NCBI GenBank assembly: GCA_947495035.1
Contig: CANLXI010000002.1
Span: forward strand, 206,841 to 270,840
Reading direction: 5' to 3'
DNA from: an uncultured Granulosicoccus sp.
GTDB taxonomy: Bacteria; Pseudomonadota; Gammaproteobacteria; Granulosicoccales; Granulosicoccaceae
DNA length: 64,000 nucleotides
Of this stretch, positions 49,392 through 58,540 are shown piece after piece. The position numbers were made by a program, and so were the translations under genes. The stretch's first letter is position 1; each line of letters begins with the position of its first letter. The notes beneath the pieces were generated by a model. It had not been told where the DNA came from and did not search any database. It saw only the letters and a list, made by a program, of their open reading frames with translations.

Positions 49392-50642
49392 TCAGTGAAG
49401 GTTGGGTTGTGCGCCGGCACCGCGCTCGTCGATGACAGCGCCACTCATGAAGCGATCGAGTCGGTAGGCTGCCGCGGTTTCGTGGGGTTGTCCGGTGGCG
49501 ATCAGGTGGGCATAGCACCAACCGCTGGCCGGTGTTGCCTTGAAGCCGCCATAACACCAGCCACCGTTGAAATACAGGCCAGGCACTGGTGTCCTGTCGA
49601 TGAAGGGTGAACCATCCATGGACATGTCCATGATGCCACCCCACATGCGCAGCATTCGTGCTCGTCCCATCATGGGCATGATGGCCATGCCTTCTTCACA
49701 GACATCCTCGACCGTTGGCAGATTGCCTCGTTGCGCATAGGAGTTGTAGCCGTCGATGTCTCCGCCGAATACCAGCCCACCCTTGTCCGACTGGCTGATG
49801 TAGAAATGCCCTGCGCCGAACGTCACGACCCCGGGAACGACGGGTTTCAGGCCCTCTGTGACGAAAGCCTGCAATACATGGCTTTCGATGGGCAGTCGCA
49901 TGCCGGCCATTTCCATGACCCGGCCCGAAGAACCTGCCACACACACGGCAACCTTTCCGGCGGAGATACGGCCGCGAGTGCTGTCCACTCCCGTGCAGAC
50001 GCCATTGTTCATGACGAAGCCCGTGACTTCGCAGTTCTGGATGATATCGACGCCGCGGCTGTCGGCCCCCCGGGCATAGCCCCAGGCAACCGCATCGTGA
50101 CGAGCGGTACCCGCGCGGGGTTGCAGCAAGCCTCCCTTGATTGGAAAGCGGGCGTTGTCATGATCGAGAAATGGACAGAGTTCGCGAATGCCGGCTTCGT
50201 CCAGCAACACTGCATCGGCGCCTGCCAGATGCATGGCATTGCCCCGTCGCGCATAGGCATCTCGTTGGGCATCGCTGTGATACAGATTGACGATGCCGCG
50301 TTGCGACATCATGGCATTGTAGTTGAGTTCCTGCTCGAGGTTTTCCCACAACTTCATGGACAGTTCGTAGAACGGCTCATTGCCCGGCAGCAGGTAGTTG
50401 GATCGCACGATGGTGGTATTGCGACCTACATTACCCGAGCCGATCCAGCCCTTCTCCAGTACGGCGACATTGGTAATGCCATGCTCACTGGCCAGATAGT
50501 GGGCAGTGGCCAGACCATGGCCGCCGCCGCCGACGATGATCACATCGTAGTGGGTTCTGGGCTCCGGTTCGCGCCACGTCGGTCGCCAGCCTCGATTACC
50601 GGTCAGACCTTCCTTGATGATTTTCAATGCGGAGTAGCGCAT
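49392..50642 (-). CDS. mgdA: Sarcosine oxidase/N-methylglutamate dehydrogenase beta-like subunit
   Basis: 416 residues. FAD site VIIVGGGGHGLATAHYLASEHG near the N-terminus, GSGNVGRNTTIVRSNY, and GTARHDAVAWGYARGA, whose His aligns with the histidine that carries covalent FMN in heterotetrameric sarcosine oxidase. C-terminal YFNGGWCYGGFKATPASGW is typical of the family. ATG 50642 chosen; the longer frame overlaps the divergent regulator. Substrate is sarcosine or N-methylglutamate; linked mgsABC and gmaS favour the latter. Confidence 0.9.
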   Translation of the reverse strand: MRYSALKIIKEGLTGNRGWRPTWREPEPRTHYDVIIVGGGGHGLATAHYLASEHGITNVAVLEKGWIGSGNVGRNTTIVRSNYLLPGNEPFYELSMKLWENLEQELNYNAMMSQRGIVNLYHSDAQRDAYARRGNAMHLAGADAVLLDEAGIRELCPFLDHDNARFPIKGGLLQPRAGTARHDAVAWGYARGADSRGVDIIQNCEVTGFVMNNGVCTGVDSTRGRISAGKVAVCVAGSSGRVMEMAGMRLPIESHVLQAFVTEGLKPVVPGVVTFGAGHFYISQSDKGGLVFGGDIDGYNSYAQRGNLPTVEDVCEEGMAIMPMMGRARMLRMWGGIMDMSMDGSPFIDRTPVPGLYFNGGWCYGGFKATPASGWCYAHLIATGQPHETAAAYRLDRFMSGAVIDERGAGAQPNLH

Positions 50643-50696
50643 GGTCGACACCGGCTGTTGAACAGATGCAAGAGAATGAACGAAATATTGCCACTT

Positions 50697-50721
50697 GTGT
50701 ATGTCTCTGATGGACGTACAC
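50697..50721. promoter_or_regulatory. Inverted repeat overlapping the possible start of the GATase1-AraC gene
   Basis: GTGTATGTC, 7-base spacer, GACGTACAC; arms complement at 8 of 9 positions. It lies between the divergent dehydrogenase operon and the regulator and covers the first two possible ATG starts of the regulator. Candidate operator. Confidence 0.45.
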
Positions 50722-50730
50722 TTGTCTGTA

Positions 50731-51741
50731 ATGGACATTCCTGCTGCTGTTGCTGCTACCAGACCTTACCGGGTCGGATTCGTGTTGATCGATGGGTTTC
50801 CGCTGCTGTCCTATGCCTCGGCCATGGAACCACTGCGTGCCTGCAATCTGCTGGCGGGGCAGACCCTTTATGAGCTTCAACATCTCGCGATCGAGGGTGA
50901 GTCCTCGTACAGTTCTTCCGGCGCACATGTGTCCGCAACCATGCCGCTGGACGAGTCTGCCGAGCTGGATCTGGTGTTGGTGATGGCGGGAGGCGATCCA
51001 TCAGCCATCGACAGTCCGGTATTGAATCGATGGTTGCGTCTGCAGGCGGGCAGACCTGTGCTGGTGGGCGGGGTATCCGGAGGGCCCATGATACTGGCTC
51101 GGGCAGGCATCATGGAGGGCAGGCGCATGACGGTGCACTGGGAACATGCCCAGGCCCTTGCTCAAGTCTCGTCGAAACTGATCATCGAGCGCTCCCTGTA
51201 TGTTCGTGACCGTGATCGCCTGACCTGTGCCGGGGGAACCGCGGCGCTTGACATGATGCATGCGCTGATTACCGAGCAGCATGGACCGGTGCTGGCGGGC
51301 GAGATCAGTGAATGGTTTGTCCAGACTGATATCCGGCCAGCCGAGCTTGCACAGAGGGCCACCATTGCGGAACGATATGGTGTCGATAATGGTGCGGTTC
51401 TGCTGAGTATCGAGGCAATGGAAAACCATCTGGCTGATCCACTGGAGCTGTCGCAACTTGCCAGCCTTGCCGATCTTGGAGCCAGGCAACTCAACCGCCT
51501 CTTTCAGCAACAGCTGGGAACCAGCGTTGTACAGTTCTATCGGCAGCTACGCCTGCAGAAGGCCAATGAACTGCTGAAGTCGACACCCTGGTCGGTGGAG
51601 AACATTGCCCTGGCAACAGGGTTTGCCAACGGTGCTCATCTGAGTCGCCGTTTCACGCAGTTCCACGGCTTGTCACCACGCAGCGTGCGTCGTGGTGAAG
51701 CAGGCGGGCAAGGGGCTGCTGAATGGACGGGAAAACGATGA
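50731..51741 (+). CDS. GATase1-like/AraC family regulator (GlxA/GbdR type)
   Basis: 336 residues. N-terminal DJ-1/PfpI-like domain (RVGFVLIDGFPLLSYASAMEPLRACN, then VMAGGD and GGVSGGPMILARAG), C-terminal AraC helix-turn-helix (LASLADLGARQLNRLFQQQLG, IALATGFANGAHLSRRFTQFHG). GbdR, SouR and GlxA of this group respond to glycine betaine, dimethylglycine or sarcosine, so it likely activates the divergent dehydrogenase operon. Starts at 50701 or 50710 are possible, but they lie inside an inverted repeat. Confidence 0.9.
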   Translation: MDIPAAVAATRPYRVGFVLIDGFPLLSYASAMEPLRACNLLAGQTLYELQHLAIEGESSYSSSGAHVSATMPLDESAELDLVLVMAGGDPSAIDSPVLNRWLRLQAGRPVLVGGVSGGPMILARAGIMEGRRMTVHWEHAQALAQVSSKLIIERSLYVRDRDRLTCAGGTAALDMMHALITEQHGPVLAGEISEWFVQTDIRPAELAQRATIAERYGVDNGAVLLSIEAMENHLADPLELSQLASLADLGARQLNRLFQQQLGTSVVQFYRQLRLQKANELLKSTPWSVENIALATGFANGAHLSRRFTQFHGLSPRSVRRGEAGGQGAAEWTGKR

Positions 51742-51846
51742 GCATTCGTGGAGAGCGGCAAACGGTGTTGCGAGGATCGTCATGCGGGCAGGGACATCGT
51801 GACCCATCGTGAAGAGGCGGGTATTGTCCTTGAGGCGTAGCCGTAC

Positions 51847-52679
<833 letters not shown>

Positions 52680-52683
<4 letters not shown>

Positions 52684-53219
52684 CCCTGTTGAGCTTCCAG
52701 CCACAACAGAAAGTCCACCGAGCCGACCAGATCGAGATTTTCCTCCGAACTGATCAAGTGCAGGTGATCGGTCTGTTCAGTGTCGAAGGCCGCAGCCTGC
52801 AGGGAGGGGGAATCTGTCTGTGTGACGGGTTGATGTGGGGTTTGCGCGCTGTCGAGGTATCTCATGTCCATGGAGGGAGCCGGGTTTTGTTGCATGTCAC
52901 CGACGCTGAGTACCATCAGAGTGGTCAATGATGCGATTCCGATACTGCCCAATGCCGTGGCGAGAGGACGATTGCCATGCAGTGTCTGCCCGATGCTCTC
53001 CAGATGACGCGCAATCCGTTGCCGATGGCTGATCTTTCCCGTGTCTGTCGTACACCTGCGTTGAGCGTTCGTGGCGATGTGATGACGTGTCAGCGCCAGC
53101 TTGTCGGTAATCTCAGGTGACAGAAAATCTGCTTCGTCGTCCAGCGCCAGAAGCAGCCTTTCGATCGACGAGCTGTCTGTATTGTGATAGCCGCTTGTCA
53201 TTGTTTGCACCCTTGTCAT
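52680..53219 (-). CDS. DUF3619-like single-span membrane protein
   Basis: 179 residues. Cytoplasmic N-terminus with helical LLLALDDEADFLSPEITDKLALTRHHIA, one membrane span (PLATALGSIGIASLTTLMVLSVG, about 84-106), periplasmic C-terminus. Position between a sigma factor and a DUF3106 gene matches the sigma-DUF3619-DUF3106 synteny known from Betaproteobacteria. Anti-sigma role is possible but no zinc or ASD motif is visible. Start overlaps the sigma stop. Confidence 0.7.
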
Positions 53220-53986
53220 TGTTCCTGCTCATCCAGACGTTCTCTCAAGGCGGCTACCGCTCGCGACAGATGCGTCTTGACGCTTCCATCGCTGATGTTC
53301 ATTACCTCGGCAGTTTCCTTGACGCTCAGCCCTTGCCAGTTTCGTAACAGAAAGACCTCTCGTTGGCGCGCCGGCAGTTCGGTCAGAAACCGGTTGATTC
53401 GGCTGGTGTTCTGCGACGAGGATAGCGTGTCCTGGGGGCCCGGTTCATCACTTGGCAGGCAATCCATGGTATCGAGCATCGATTCATCCGGTGTCGATTC
53501 CGAAGAGGATTCCGTACTGCGTTGAATCCAGCGTTTCAGTCGCTGCATTCCCCGCGGTCTGCGTCTGTCGGTAATGCCATTCTGCAGAATTCGATAGTAC
53601 AGCGGAGGCCATTCCTCTGGTGGTCGATCTGCATATCGTTCGCACAGCTTGAGCATGGCATCCTGGACCGTGTCCAGTGCATCATCTTCATTCTGCAGGG
53701 CGTAGCGAGCCATCACGAATGCCTTGCGCTCTACAGACTGCAGGAAATCAGCAATGCTGAGTGAAATCGCGGCAGGTGGTTCAGTCTGCCAATCGGAAGT
53801 CCGCGTCGAGTCGATCGTCGATGATTTGTCGTTCTGGCATGCGTCGGGCAGAGCGGGGGTGAGATCGTGCCTCGACCCGCAACTCGCCTGATCATCGCAA
53901 TCCGACTCGTAGTGTGGCTGCGTCGATTGAATTTCCATCGCTTCTTTTTCTGGGCGGTACGGCAACAGGTGCCTGATTGCTGCCAT
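53216..53986 (-). CDS. RNA polymerase sigma-70 factor, ECF type
   Basis: 256 residues. About 70 disordered residues precede region 2 (VMARYALQNEDDALDTVQDAMLKL); region 4 reads LTELPARQREVFLLRNWQGLSVKETAEVMNISDGSVKTHLSRA. First gene of a three-gene operon with the membrane protein and the DUF3106 protein. Start 53986 has GGAAG; 53938 is possible and would shorten the disordered leader. Confidence 0.9.
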   Translation of the reverse strand: MAAIRHLLPYRPEKEAMEIQSTQPHYESDCDDQASCGSRHDLTPALPDACQNDKSSTIDSTRTSDWQTEPPAAISLSIADFLQSVERKAFVMARYALQNEDDALDTVQDAMLKLCERYADRPPEEWPPLYYRILQNGITDRRRPRGMQRLKRWIQRSTESSSESTPDESMLDTMDCLPSDEPGPQDTLSSSQNTSRINRFLTELPARQREVFLLRNWQGLSVKETAEVMNISDGSVKTHLSRAVAALRERLDEQEQ

Positions 53987-54350
53987 GACCCGGCTTCCCG
54001 AAGCACCGGATCTGCAGCTACCGGCAACATGGGGAGCGCATCTCGTCAGGGAGCCTGAATTCCAGGCACGGGCCCGGCGTCATTGACAGACGGCTGACCG
54101 GGGGCAGGTGGGTGCAATTGCCTGTTCGGTGTGAGTTCACGTAGAGTTCCAGCTGCGGTATTCACCACAGAAAAGGTTGTGTTACTCACTGGAACGCATC
54201 CGTTCGACAATGGTTGACAAGCCCGTCAGCCCGTCAGCCCGTCAGCCCGTCAGCCCGTCAGGGAATCAGGGCATCAGGACATCAGGACATCAGGACATCA
54301 GGACATCAGGACATCAGGACATCAGGACGCCGGTGCCGGAATGGCCTGAC
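53987..54350. other. Intergenic region between sigma factor and EF-hand genes
   Basis: 364 bases holding the sigma-factor promoter region and the octamer array at 54225-54328. No gene seen; the forward frames through the array are repeat artefacts. Confidence 0.5.
54225..54328. repeat. Tandem array of 13 octamers near the EF-hand gene
   Basis: 13 units of 8 bases: four GTCAGCCC, one GTCAGGGA, one ATCAGGGC, seven ATCAGGAC. Same unit length, same copy number and same TCAG/CAGG core as the reverse complement of the array at 38849. Ends 22 bases from the EF-hand gene's stop. Confidence 0.92.
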
Positions 54351-54920
54351 TCAGTGGTTCCGGTTACCACCGTGGCGGCGTCCATCTTCCCGTGTCAGAG
54401 TGCCATCGTCGTTGCGATCCATTCGTGCGACGACTGAGCTGACACGATCATCAAGCTCGGCGGCGCTGATCACGCCATCACCGTCCTCGTCGAGGTCTTG
54501 GAACATGTCGACCATGCGTGAGCGAGTCAGTGCACGATAGATCGTGTCGAATTCCTCGATGTTCAGCGCACCGTCAGCATTGCTGTCCGCACCGCTCAAT
54601 TGCGCGGCCTTGAAGGTATCGATCTCTGCCTGAGTGACAACCCCATCCCCATCCGCATCGGCGCTCTTGAGCAGTTTGACCATGAGGCCCGGTCCACCTT
54701 GCCCCCGCTTGCCGTGTCGAGCTCCGTCGGCCATCCTGCGTTTGTCGTGACCTCCCTTGCCATGGCCTCTTTCGCGTTCACCAGACTGACCGGAATCCTG
54801 TGCCAGCAGTTGTTCGTCGATGGTCTCGCTGTTTCCGTCTTGTGCGTTGGCGACCACGCCGACGGTACCCAGTACCAGGGCGGAGGCCAGAATCATTGAA
54901 ATGGATTTGACAGGTTTCAT
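54351..54920 (-). CDS. Exported EF-hand calcium-binding protein
   Basis: 189 residues. Signal peptide (MILASALVLGTVGVVANA). A Gly/His/Arg-rich linker (about 50-75) precedes four EF-hand loops: DADGDGVVTQAE, DSNADGALNIEE, DEDGDGVISAAE and DRNDDGTLTRED, each with Asp at 1, 3 and 5 and Gly at 6. ATG 54920 follows AGAGGAA. Divergent from the two-component system, which may control it. The calcium role is known for the fold; the target is unknown. Confidence 0.88.
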   Translation of the reverse strand: MKPVKSISMILASALVLGTVGVVANAQDGNSETIDEQLLAQDSGQSGERERGHGKGGHDKRRMADGARHGKRGQGGPGLMVKLLKSADADGDGVVTQAEIDTFKAAQLSGADSNADGALNIEEFDTIYRALTRSRMVDMFQDLDEDGDGVISAAELDDRVSSVVARMDRNDDGTLTREDGRRHGGNRNH

Positions 54921-55017
54921 GTGAATTCCTCTGTGTATTTGATGAAAAGGCGGTCGCTGACCGTTGGAATACACTGTAGGGGCGGGATCGATCGGGTGTG
55001 TGTCAGGCGAGAGCCTG

Positions 55018-55067
55018 TTTTGTCGCATATGGTCGCAGTTGTCCCGATTGATACAATTTGCGACAAA
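55018..55067. promoter_or_regulatory. Repeats upstream of the response-regulator gene
   Basis: GTCGCA occurs twice 10 bases apart (55022-55027 and 55032-55037), the head-to-tail spacing typical of OmpR-family sites. TTTGTCGCA (55019-55027) is also the exact complement of TGCGACAAA (55059-55067). Located between the EF-hand gene and the OmpR-type regulator. Confidence 0.5.
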
Positions 55068-55163
55068 CTCGTGCGTCGGGTCGTATCGGAAGCAGTGCAG
55101 GATCCCGACGCAGTGGGCACAATACAAGCTGACTACTCACTGAATGAAGGTCTTGAACAGCCC

Positions 55164-55895
55164 ATGTCGGATATCTCTGAAGTACAGATACTGATCGTTG
55201 ATGATGAGCGCGATATTCGGGAGCCTCTGGGCCAGTACCTGCGCAGCAAGGGGTTTCGTGTGCAACTGGCTGCCAATGCGGCTGAAGCCCGCAAGGCGGT
55301 GGCCGAGTCGGCAATCGGCATTGTCGTGCTGGATGTCATGATGCCGGGGGAAGATGGTTTGAGCCTGTGCCGCTGGCTGGTGGCCAATGACGGACCTCCG
55401 GTCATTCTGCTCACGGCAATGGGAGACGATACCGATCGCATCGTTGGTCTGGAGATCGGTGCGGATGACTATCTGGCCAAGCCCTTCAACCCGCGCGAGT
55501 TGCAGGCCAGGATCCGCGCGGTACTGCGTCGAGTGCCACCACCGGTGCCGCGGATTTCGGACAGTCTGCGACGCTTTGCCGGTTGGATACATGATCCGGC
55601 ATCGCGCAAACTGTGTCACGAGGACGGTCGTCAGGTGGAGCTGACCACAGGCGAGAATCGTCTGCTGGAAGTCCTGCTGGACCATCCGCGCAAGGTACTC
55701 AGTCGCTCCAGCCTGCTGGATCTCACGGCTGGACGAGAAGCCAAGGCCTATGACCGGGCCATTGACAATCAGATCAGTCGGCTGCGGCGCAAGATCGAGG
55801 ATGACCCGCAACACCCTGTGCTGTTGGTCACCGACTGGGGAGGCGGCTATGCATTGGCGGCAGATGTCGAATCCGATGATTCCGGAAATACATGA
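55164..55895 (+). CDS. OmpR family response regulator
   Basis: 243 residues. Receiver with acidic pocket VDDERD, phospho-acceptor Asp in VVLDVMMPGEDG (about residue 57), Thr in LLTAMGD and Lys in YLAKPFNP; C-terminal winged helix with ELTTGENRLLEVLLDHPRKVLSR and QISRLRRKIEDD. ATG 55164 is the family start. Partner of the kinase downstream, whose start overlaps its stop as ATGA. Confidence 0.93.
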   Translation: MSDISEVQILIVDDERDIREPLGQYLRSKGFRVQLAANAAEARKAVAESAIGIVVLDVMMPGEDGLSLCRWLVANDGPPVILLTAMGDDTDRIVGLEIGADDYLAKPFNPRELQARIRAVLRRVPPPVPRISDSLRRFAGWIHDPASRKLCHEDGRQVELTTGENRLLEVLLDHPRKVLSRSSLLDLTAGREAKAYDRAIDNQISRLRRKIEDDPQHPVLLVTDWGGGYALAADVESDDSGNT

Positions 55896-57361
55896 GCACC
55901 TTCATGTCGAAGTGGATGCCGGATGGATTGGCCGGCCGCTTCGCACTGTTGCTGGCAAGCGCGCTGATCGTGGCAAACGTGCTGGCCTTGCTGGTGCTGT
56001 CGCTGGAGCGCGCCCGATGGGGACGAGAGTCACGCGATAACCGGGAGCTTGAACGGATAGTCGCATTGGTGCCCGTACTGGAGTCCATCGAGCCTTCCCT
56101 GCGTCCGGCAGTTGCCAGGAATGCCTCGACCCGAGTGGCCCAGATTGAGTTGAGTGATCAGCCTCTGAATGCCAGCACAGCCGACAATGTCCGATCTCGC
56201 TCCCTGCAGGAGCGTCTCAGTCAGTCTCTGGCCCCGCGGCAGGTTTTCGTGATGGTGGCTGATCGCCGCCAGCAGAACAATCGTACCAGCGATTCTCGAC
56301 GCAGCGATGCTCGTCGCCAGCCGCCACGGCCTGCGCCAGAGATCATCGGCGTGTCCATCCAGCTTGCCGGCAACGTGCCGCAAGCGACAGGGGCGTCCCG
56401 GATCGCAGAGGAGGAGGCAATGCCGACCAGTCCCGAAGCAGCTCCGCTGTCTGCCGGGGGAGGCTGGGTCAACATCACGGCCAGAAGCTTGCCGCCCGCG
56501 CAGGGACATGCTGCAACACTGCTCGGTGAAGGGGTCTTCTATCTCATTCTGGGACTGTCCCTGGTGTCGGTACTCGTCGTGGGTCTCTGGTTCGTGCGAC
56601 GTCTGACACAGCCTCTGGCCTTGTTGGCGGATGCCGCTCAGGCAGCAGGTCGTGGAGACCGATCAGCCAGAGTGCCAGAGCAAGGGGCGCGAGAAGTGCG
56701 AGAAGCTGCGGCAGCCTTCAATGCCATGCAGGCTCAGATTGCCCGTTTCGATGCCGAACGCACACGTACGCTTGGCGCTGTGGGTCATGATCTGCGTACC
56801 CCGATCACCAGTCTGCGTATCCGCGCGGAAATGCTCGACGAGGAGTTCCGGGATCCAATGGTGAGGACTCTGGATGAGATGACCGTGATGGCCAACGGAC
56901 TGGTCGCCTTTGCGCGAGGCAATGCCGAGCCTGAAGAGATGCAGAACGTTGAACTGAACGAGCTGCTTTCCCATCTGTGTCAGGAACGAGGGGCCAGCTA
57001 CACACCGGGCGAGCATCGTATCATCCGGGCAAGACCGGTAGCCCTGCAGCGTGCCTTCGGCAATCTGGTCGACAATGCCATTCGCTACGGCTCGCTGGCC
57101 AGAATGTCGCTTCAGCTTGTCGAGGGTTGCGCTGTCGTGATCCTGGAAGATGATGGGCCGGGCATCCCGGAAGAGAGAATGGAGACCGTGTTCGAGCCAT
57201 TTGTCAGAGGCGACGACAGTCGCAACAGTGAAACCGGAGGCGCCGGGCTAGGTTTGTCGATCGCACTGTCGATCATCAGGTCGCACGGTGGAACGTTGAC
57301 CTTGCGTAACCGCAAGCCGTCAGGACTGCAAGTGAGTGTGAGTCTTCCACTGACACAGTAG
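55892..57361 (+). CDS. Sensor histidine kinase
   Basis: 489 residues. Two membrane spans (about 16-38 and 210-232) enclose a ~170-residue periplasmic domain rich in Arg/Gln/Ser. HAMP segment, then H-box GAVGHDLRTPITSLRIRAEML, N-box NLVDNAIRYG, G-boxes DDGPGIPEE and GGAGLGLSIAL. EnvZ-like arrangement. Signal unknown. Confidence 0.93.
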   Translation: MSTFMSKWMPDGLAGRFALLLASALIVANVLALLVLSLERARWGRESRDNRELERIVALVPVLESIEPSLRPAVARNASTRVAQIELSDQPLNASTADNVRSRSLQERLSQSLAPRQVFVMVADRRQQNNRTSDSRRSDARRQPPRPAPEIIGVSIQLAGNVPQATGASRIAEEEAMPTSPEAAPLSAGGGWVNITARSLPPAQGHAATLLGEGVFYLILGLSLVSVLVVGLWFVRRLTQPLALLADAAQAAGRGDRSARVPEQGAREVREAAAAFNAMQAQIARFDAERTRTLGAVGHDLRTPITSLRIRAEMLDEEFRDPMVRTLDEMTVMANGLVAFARGNAEPEEMQNVELNELLSHLCQERGASYTPGEHRIIRARPVALQRAFGNLVDNAIRYGSLARMSLQLVEGCAVVILEDDGPGIPEERMETVFEPFVRGDDSRNSETGGAGLGLSIALSIIRSHGGTLTLRNRKPSGLQVSVSLPLTQ

Positions 57362-57369
57362 GCAATGCG

Positions 57370-57400
57370 CTGCGGTGGAGGCGAATATGCGCCACCGCAG
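57370..57400 (+). terminator. Stem-loop after the two-component operon
   Basis: CTGCGGTGG / CCACCGCAG perfect 9-bp stem starting 8 bases past the kinase stop, with extra inner G-C pairs. No T-run follows, so intrinsic termination is doubtful. Confidence 0.4.
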
Positions 57401-57523
57401 AGCACTCGGGACTCGTTCGCAGTGCAGTCTCGATCTTTCTTGTCAACCAAACGCCATCAGCTGCGTTGATCATCTCAAGGCAAGGGTTTCCGTGCCTGTC
57501 ACTATCAGCAACTGATGGAATGA

Positions 57524-58540
57524 ATGATGACACTCAGCAGGACATCTCTCTACCCGACCGCTCTATCCATACCCAACCATTCGGAAAACGCACTGACGCT
57601 CCCCAGTCATGGAAACGTTTCGCGAAAACTGCCGGACATCCTGATACGACAAGCCCCGGCCACGTGCGGGGAGTTGATGCAGGGCGCTATCGACGGGCGT
57701 GATTTTCTGGTCAATTGCCCGATCGATCTCTATGCACAGGCAACACTCCTGCCCACCGGCAGCAGCGGCCTGGTGGTTCGTGATGCAACTCGATATACCA
57801 AGGTCGCCCATGCGATTGCCTTGCTGGACGCCTGCGCCGAGCAGCAGACGCCACGCGATGTCGTCATGGAGCGATCGGCTGCAGGCCGTGAGCTGGTGGT
57901 CACGAGCCGCATTCCGCGGGGCAAGGGCATGGCGTCGAGCTCCGCCGATCTGGCTGCTGCTCTGAGCGTTGCCTGTGAGCTGCGTGGTCTGAATCTGTCT
58001 GCGGTCGAGCTGTCCAGGCTCATTGCACGTGTTGAACCGTCGGACAGTGTGCACTTGCCGGGTATCGGCCATGTCAACCATCTCAATGGCGTGGTACATG
58101 CCTGTTTGCCGGCACCGGAGGACTTGAGCGTGATCGTGCTGGATTGTGGTGGCGAAGTGGATACCCTGGCATTCGATCGGGAAAAGGCGCGCAGTGTCTA
58201 TCACCAAGCGCAGGCAAGAGTTACTGCCACTCTTGCATTGATGTGCAACAGTCTGAGGCTGGGGGATCCGGTAGGCATTGCATTGGCTGCCACCATCAGC
58301 GCCAGACTCAGTCAACAGATTCTTCCCAAGGCGCCCTTCGACGAATTGCTGGACAGTTGCACACGTGACGGTGCCCTTGGTGTCAACTGCGCTCACAGTG
58401 GAACGGTGCTGGGGGTTCTGTATCGAACCAGCGATGACCTGGGAGATGCCCTGATCGATTCGATCAGGCGCCGCTTCGGCAGTGATCTGACGCTCATCGG
58501 CAATCACCGCATTGTCTCCGGAGGTTGTCATGCACGCTGA
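57524..58540 (+). CDS. pduX: GHMP kinase, L-threonine kinase-like (PduX)
   Basis: 338 residues. N-terminal ~40 residues variable, then IRQAPATCGELMQGAIDGRDFLVNCPIDLY, which matches the PduX start, and the GHMP ATP loop PRGKGMASSSADLAAAL. C-terminal GALGVNCAHSGTVLGV is the third GHMP motif. PduX phosphorylates threonine for the aminopropanol arm of cobalamin. Overlaps the CobD-like gene by 11 bases. No other cobalamin gene is present nearby. Confidence 0.82.
   Translation: MMTLSRTSLYPTALSIPNHSENALTLPSHGNVSRKLPDILIRQAPATCGELMQGAIDGRDFLVNCPIDLYAQATLLPTGSSGLVVRDATRYTKVAHAIALLDACAEQQTPRDVVMERSAAGRELVVTSRIPRGKGMASSSADLAAALSVACELRGLNLSAVELSRLIARVEPSDSVHLPGIGHVNHLNGVVHACLPAPEDLSVIVLDCGGEVDTLAFDREKARSVYHQAQARVTATLALMCNSLRLGDPVGIALAATISARLSQQILPKAPFDELLDSCTRDGALGVNCAHSGTVLGVLYRTSDDLGDALIDSIRRRFGSDLTLIGNHRIVSGGCHAR

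Noticed and set aside
49731..50873. 380-residue forward frame opposite the beta subunit
   Set aside because: Shadow frame; overlaps both the beta subunit and the start of the GATase1-AraC gene.
54177..54540. Forward frames through the octamer array near the EF-hand gene
   Set aside because: They consist of translated repeat and antisense of the EF-hand gene, with no ribosome site.
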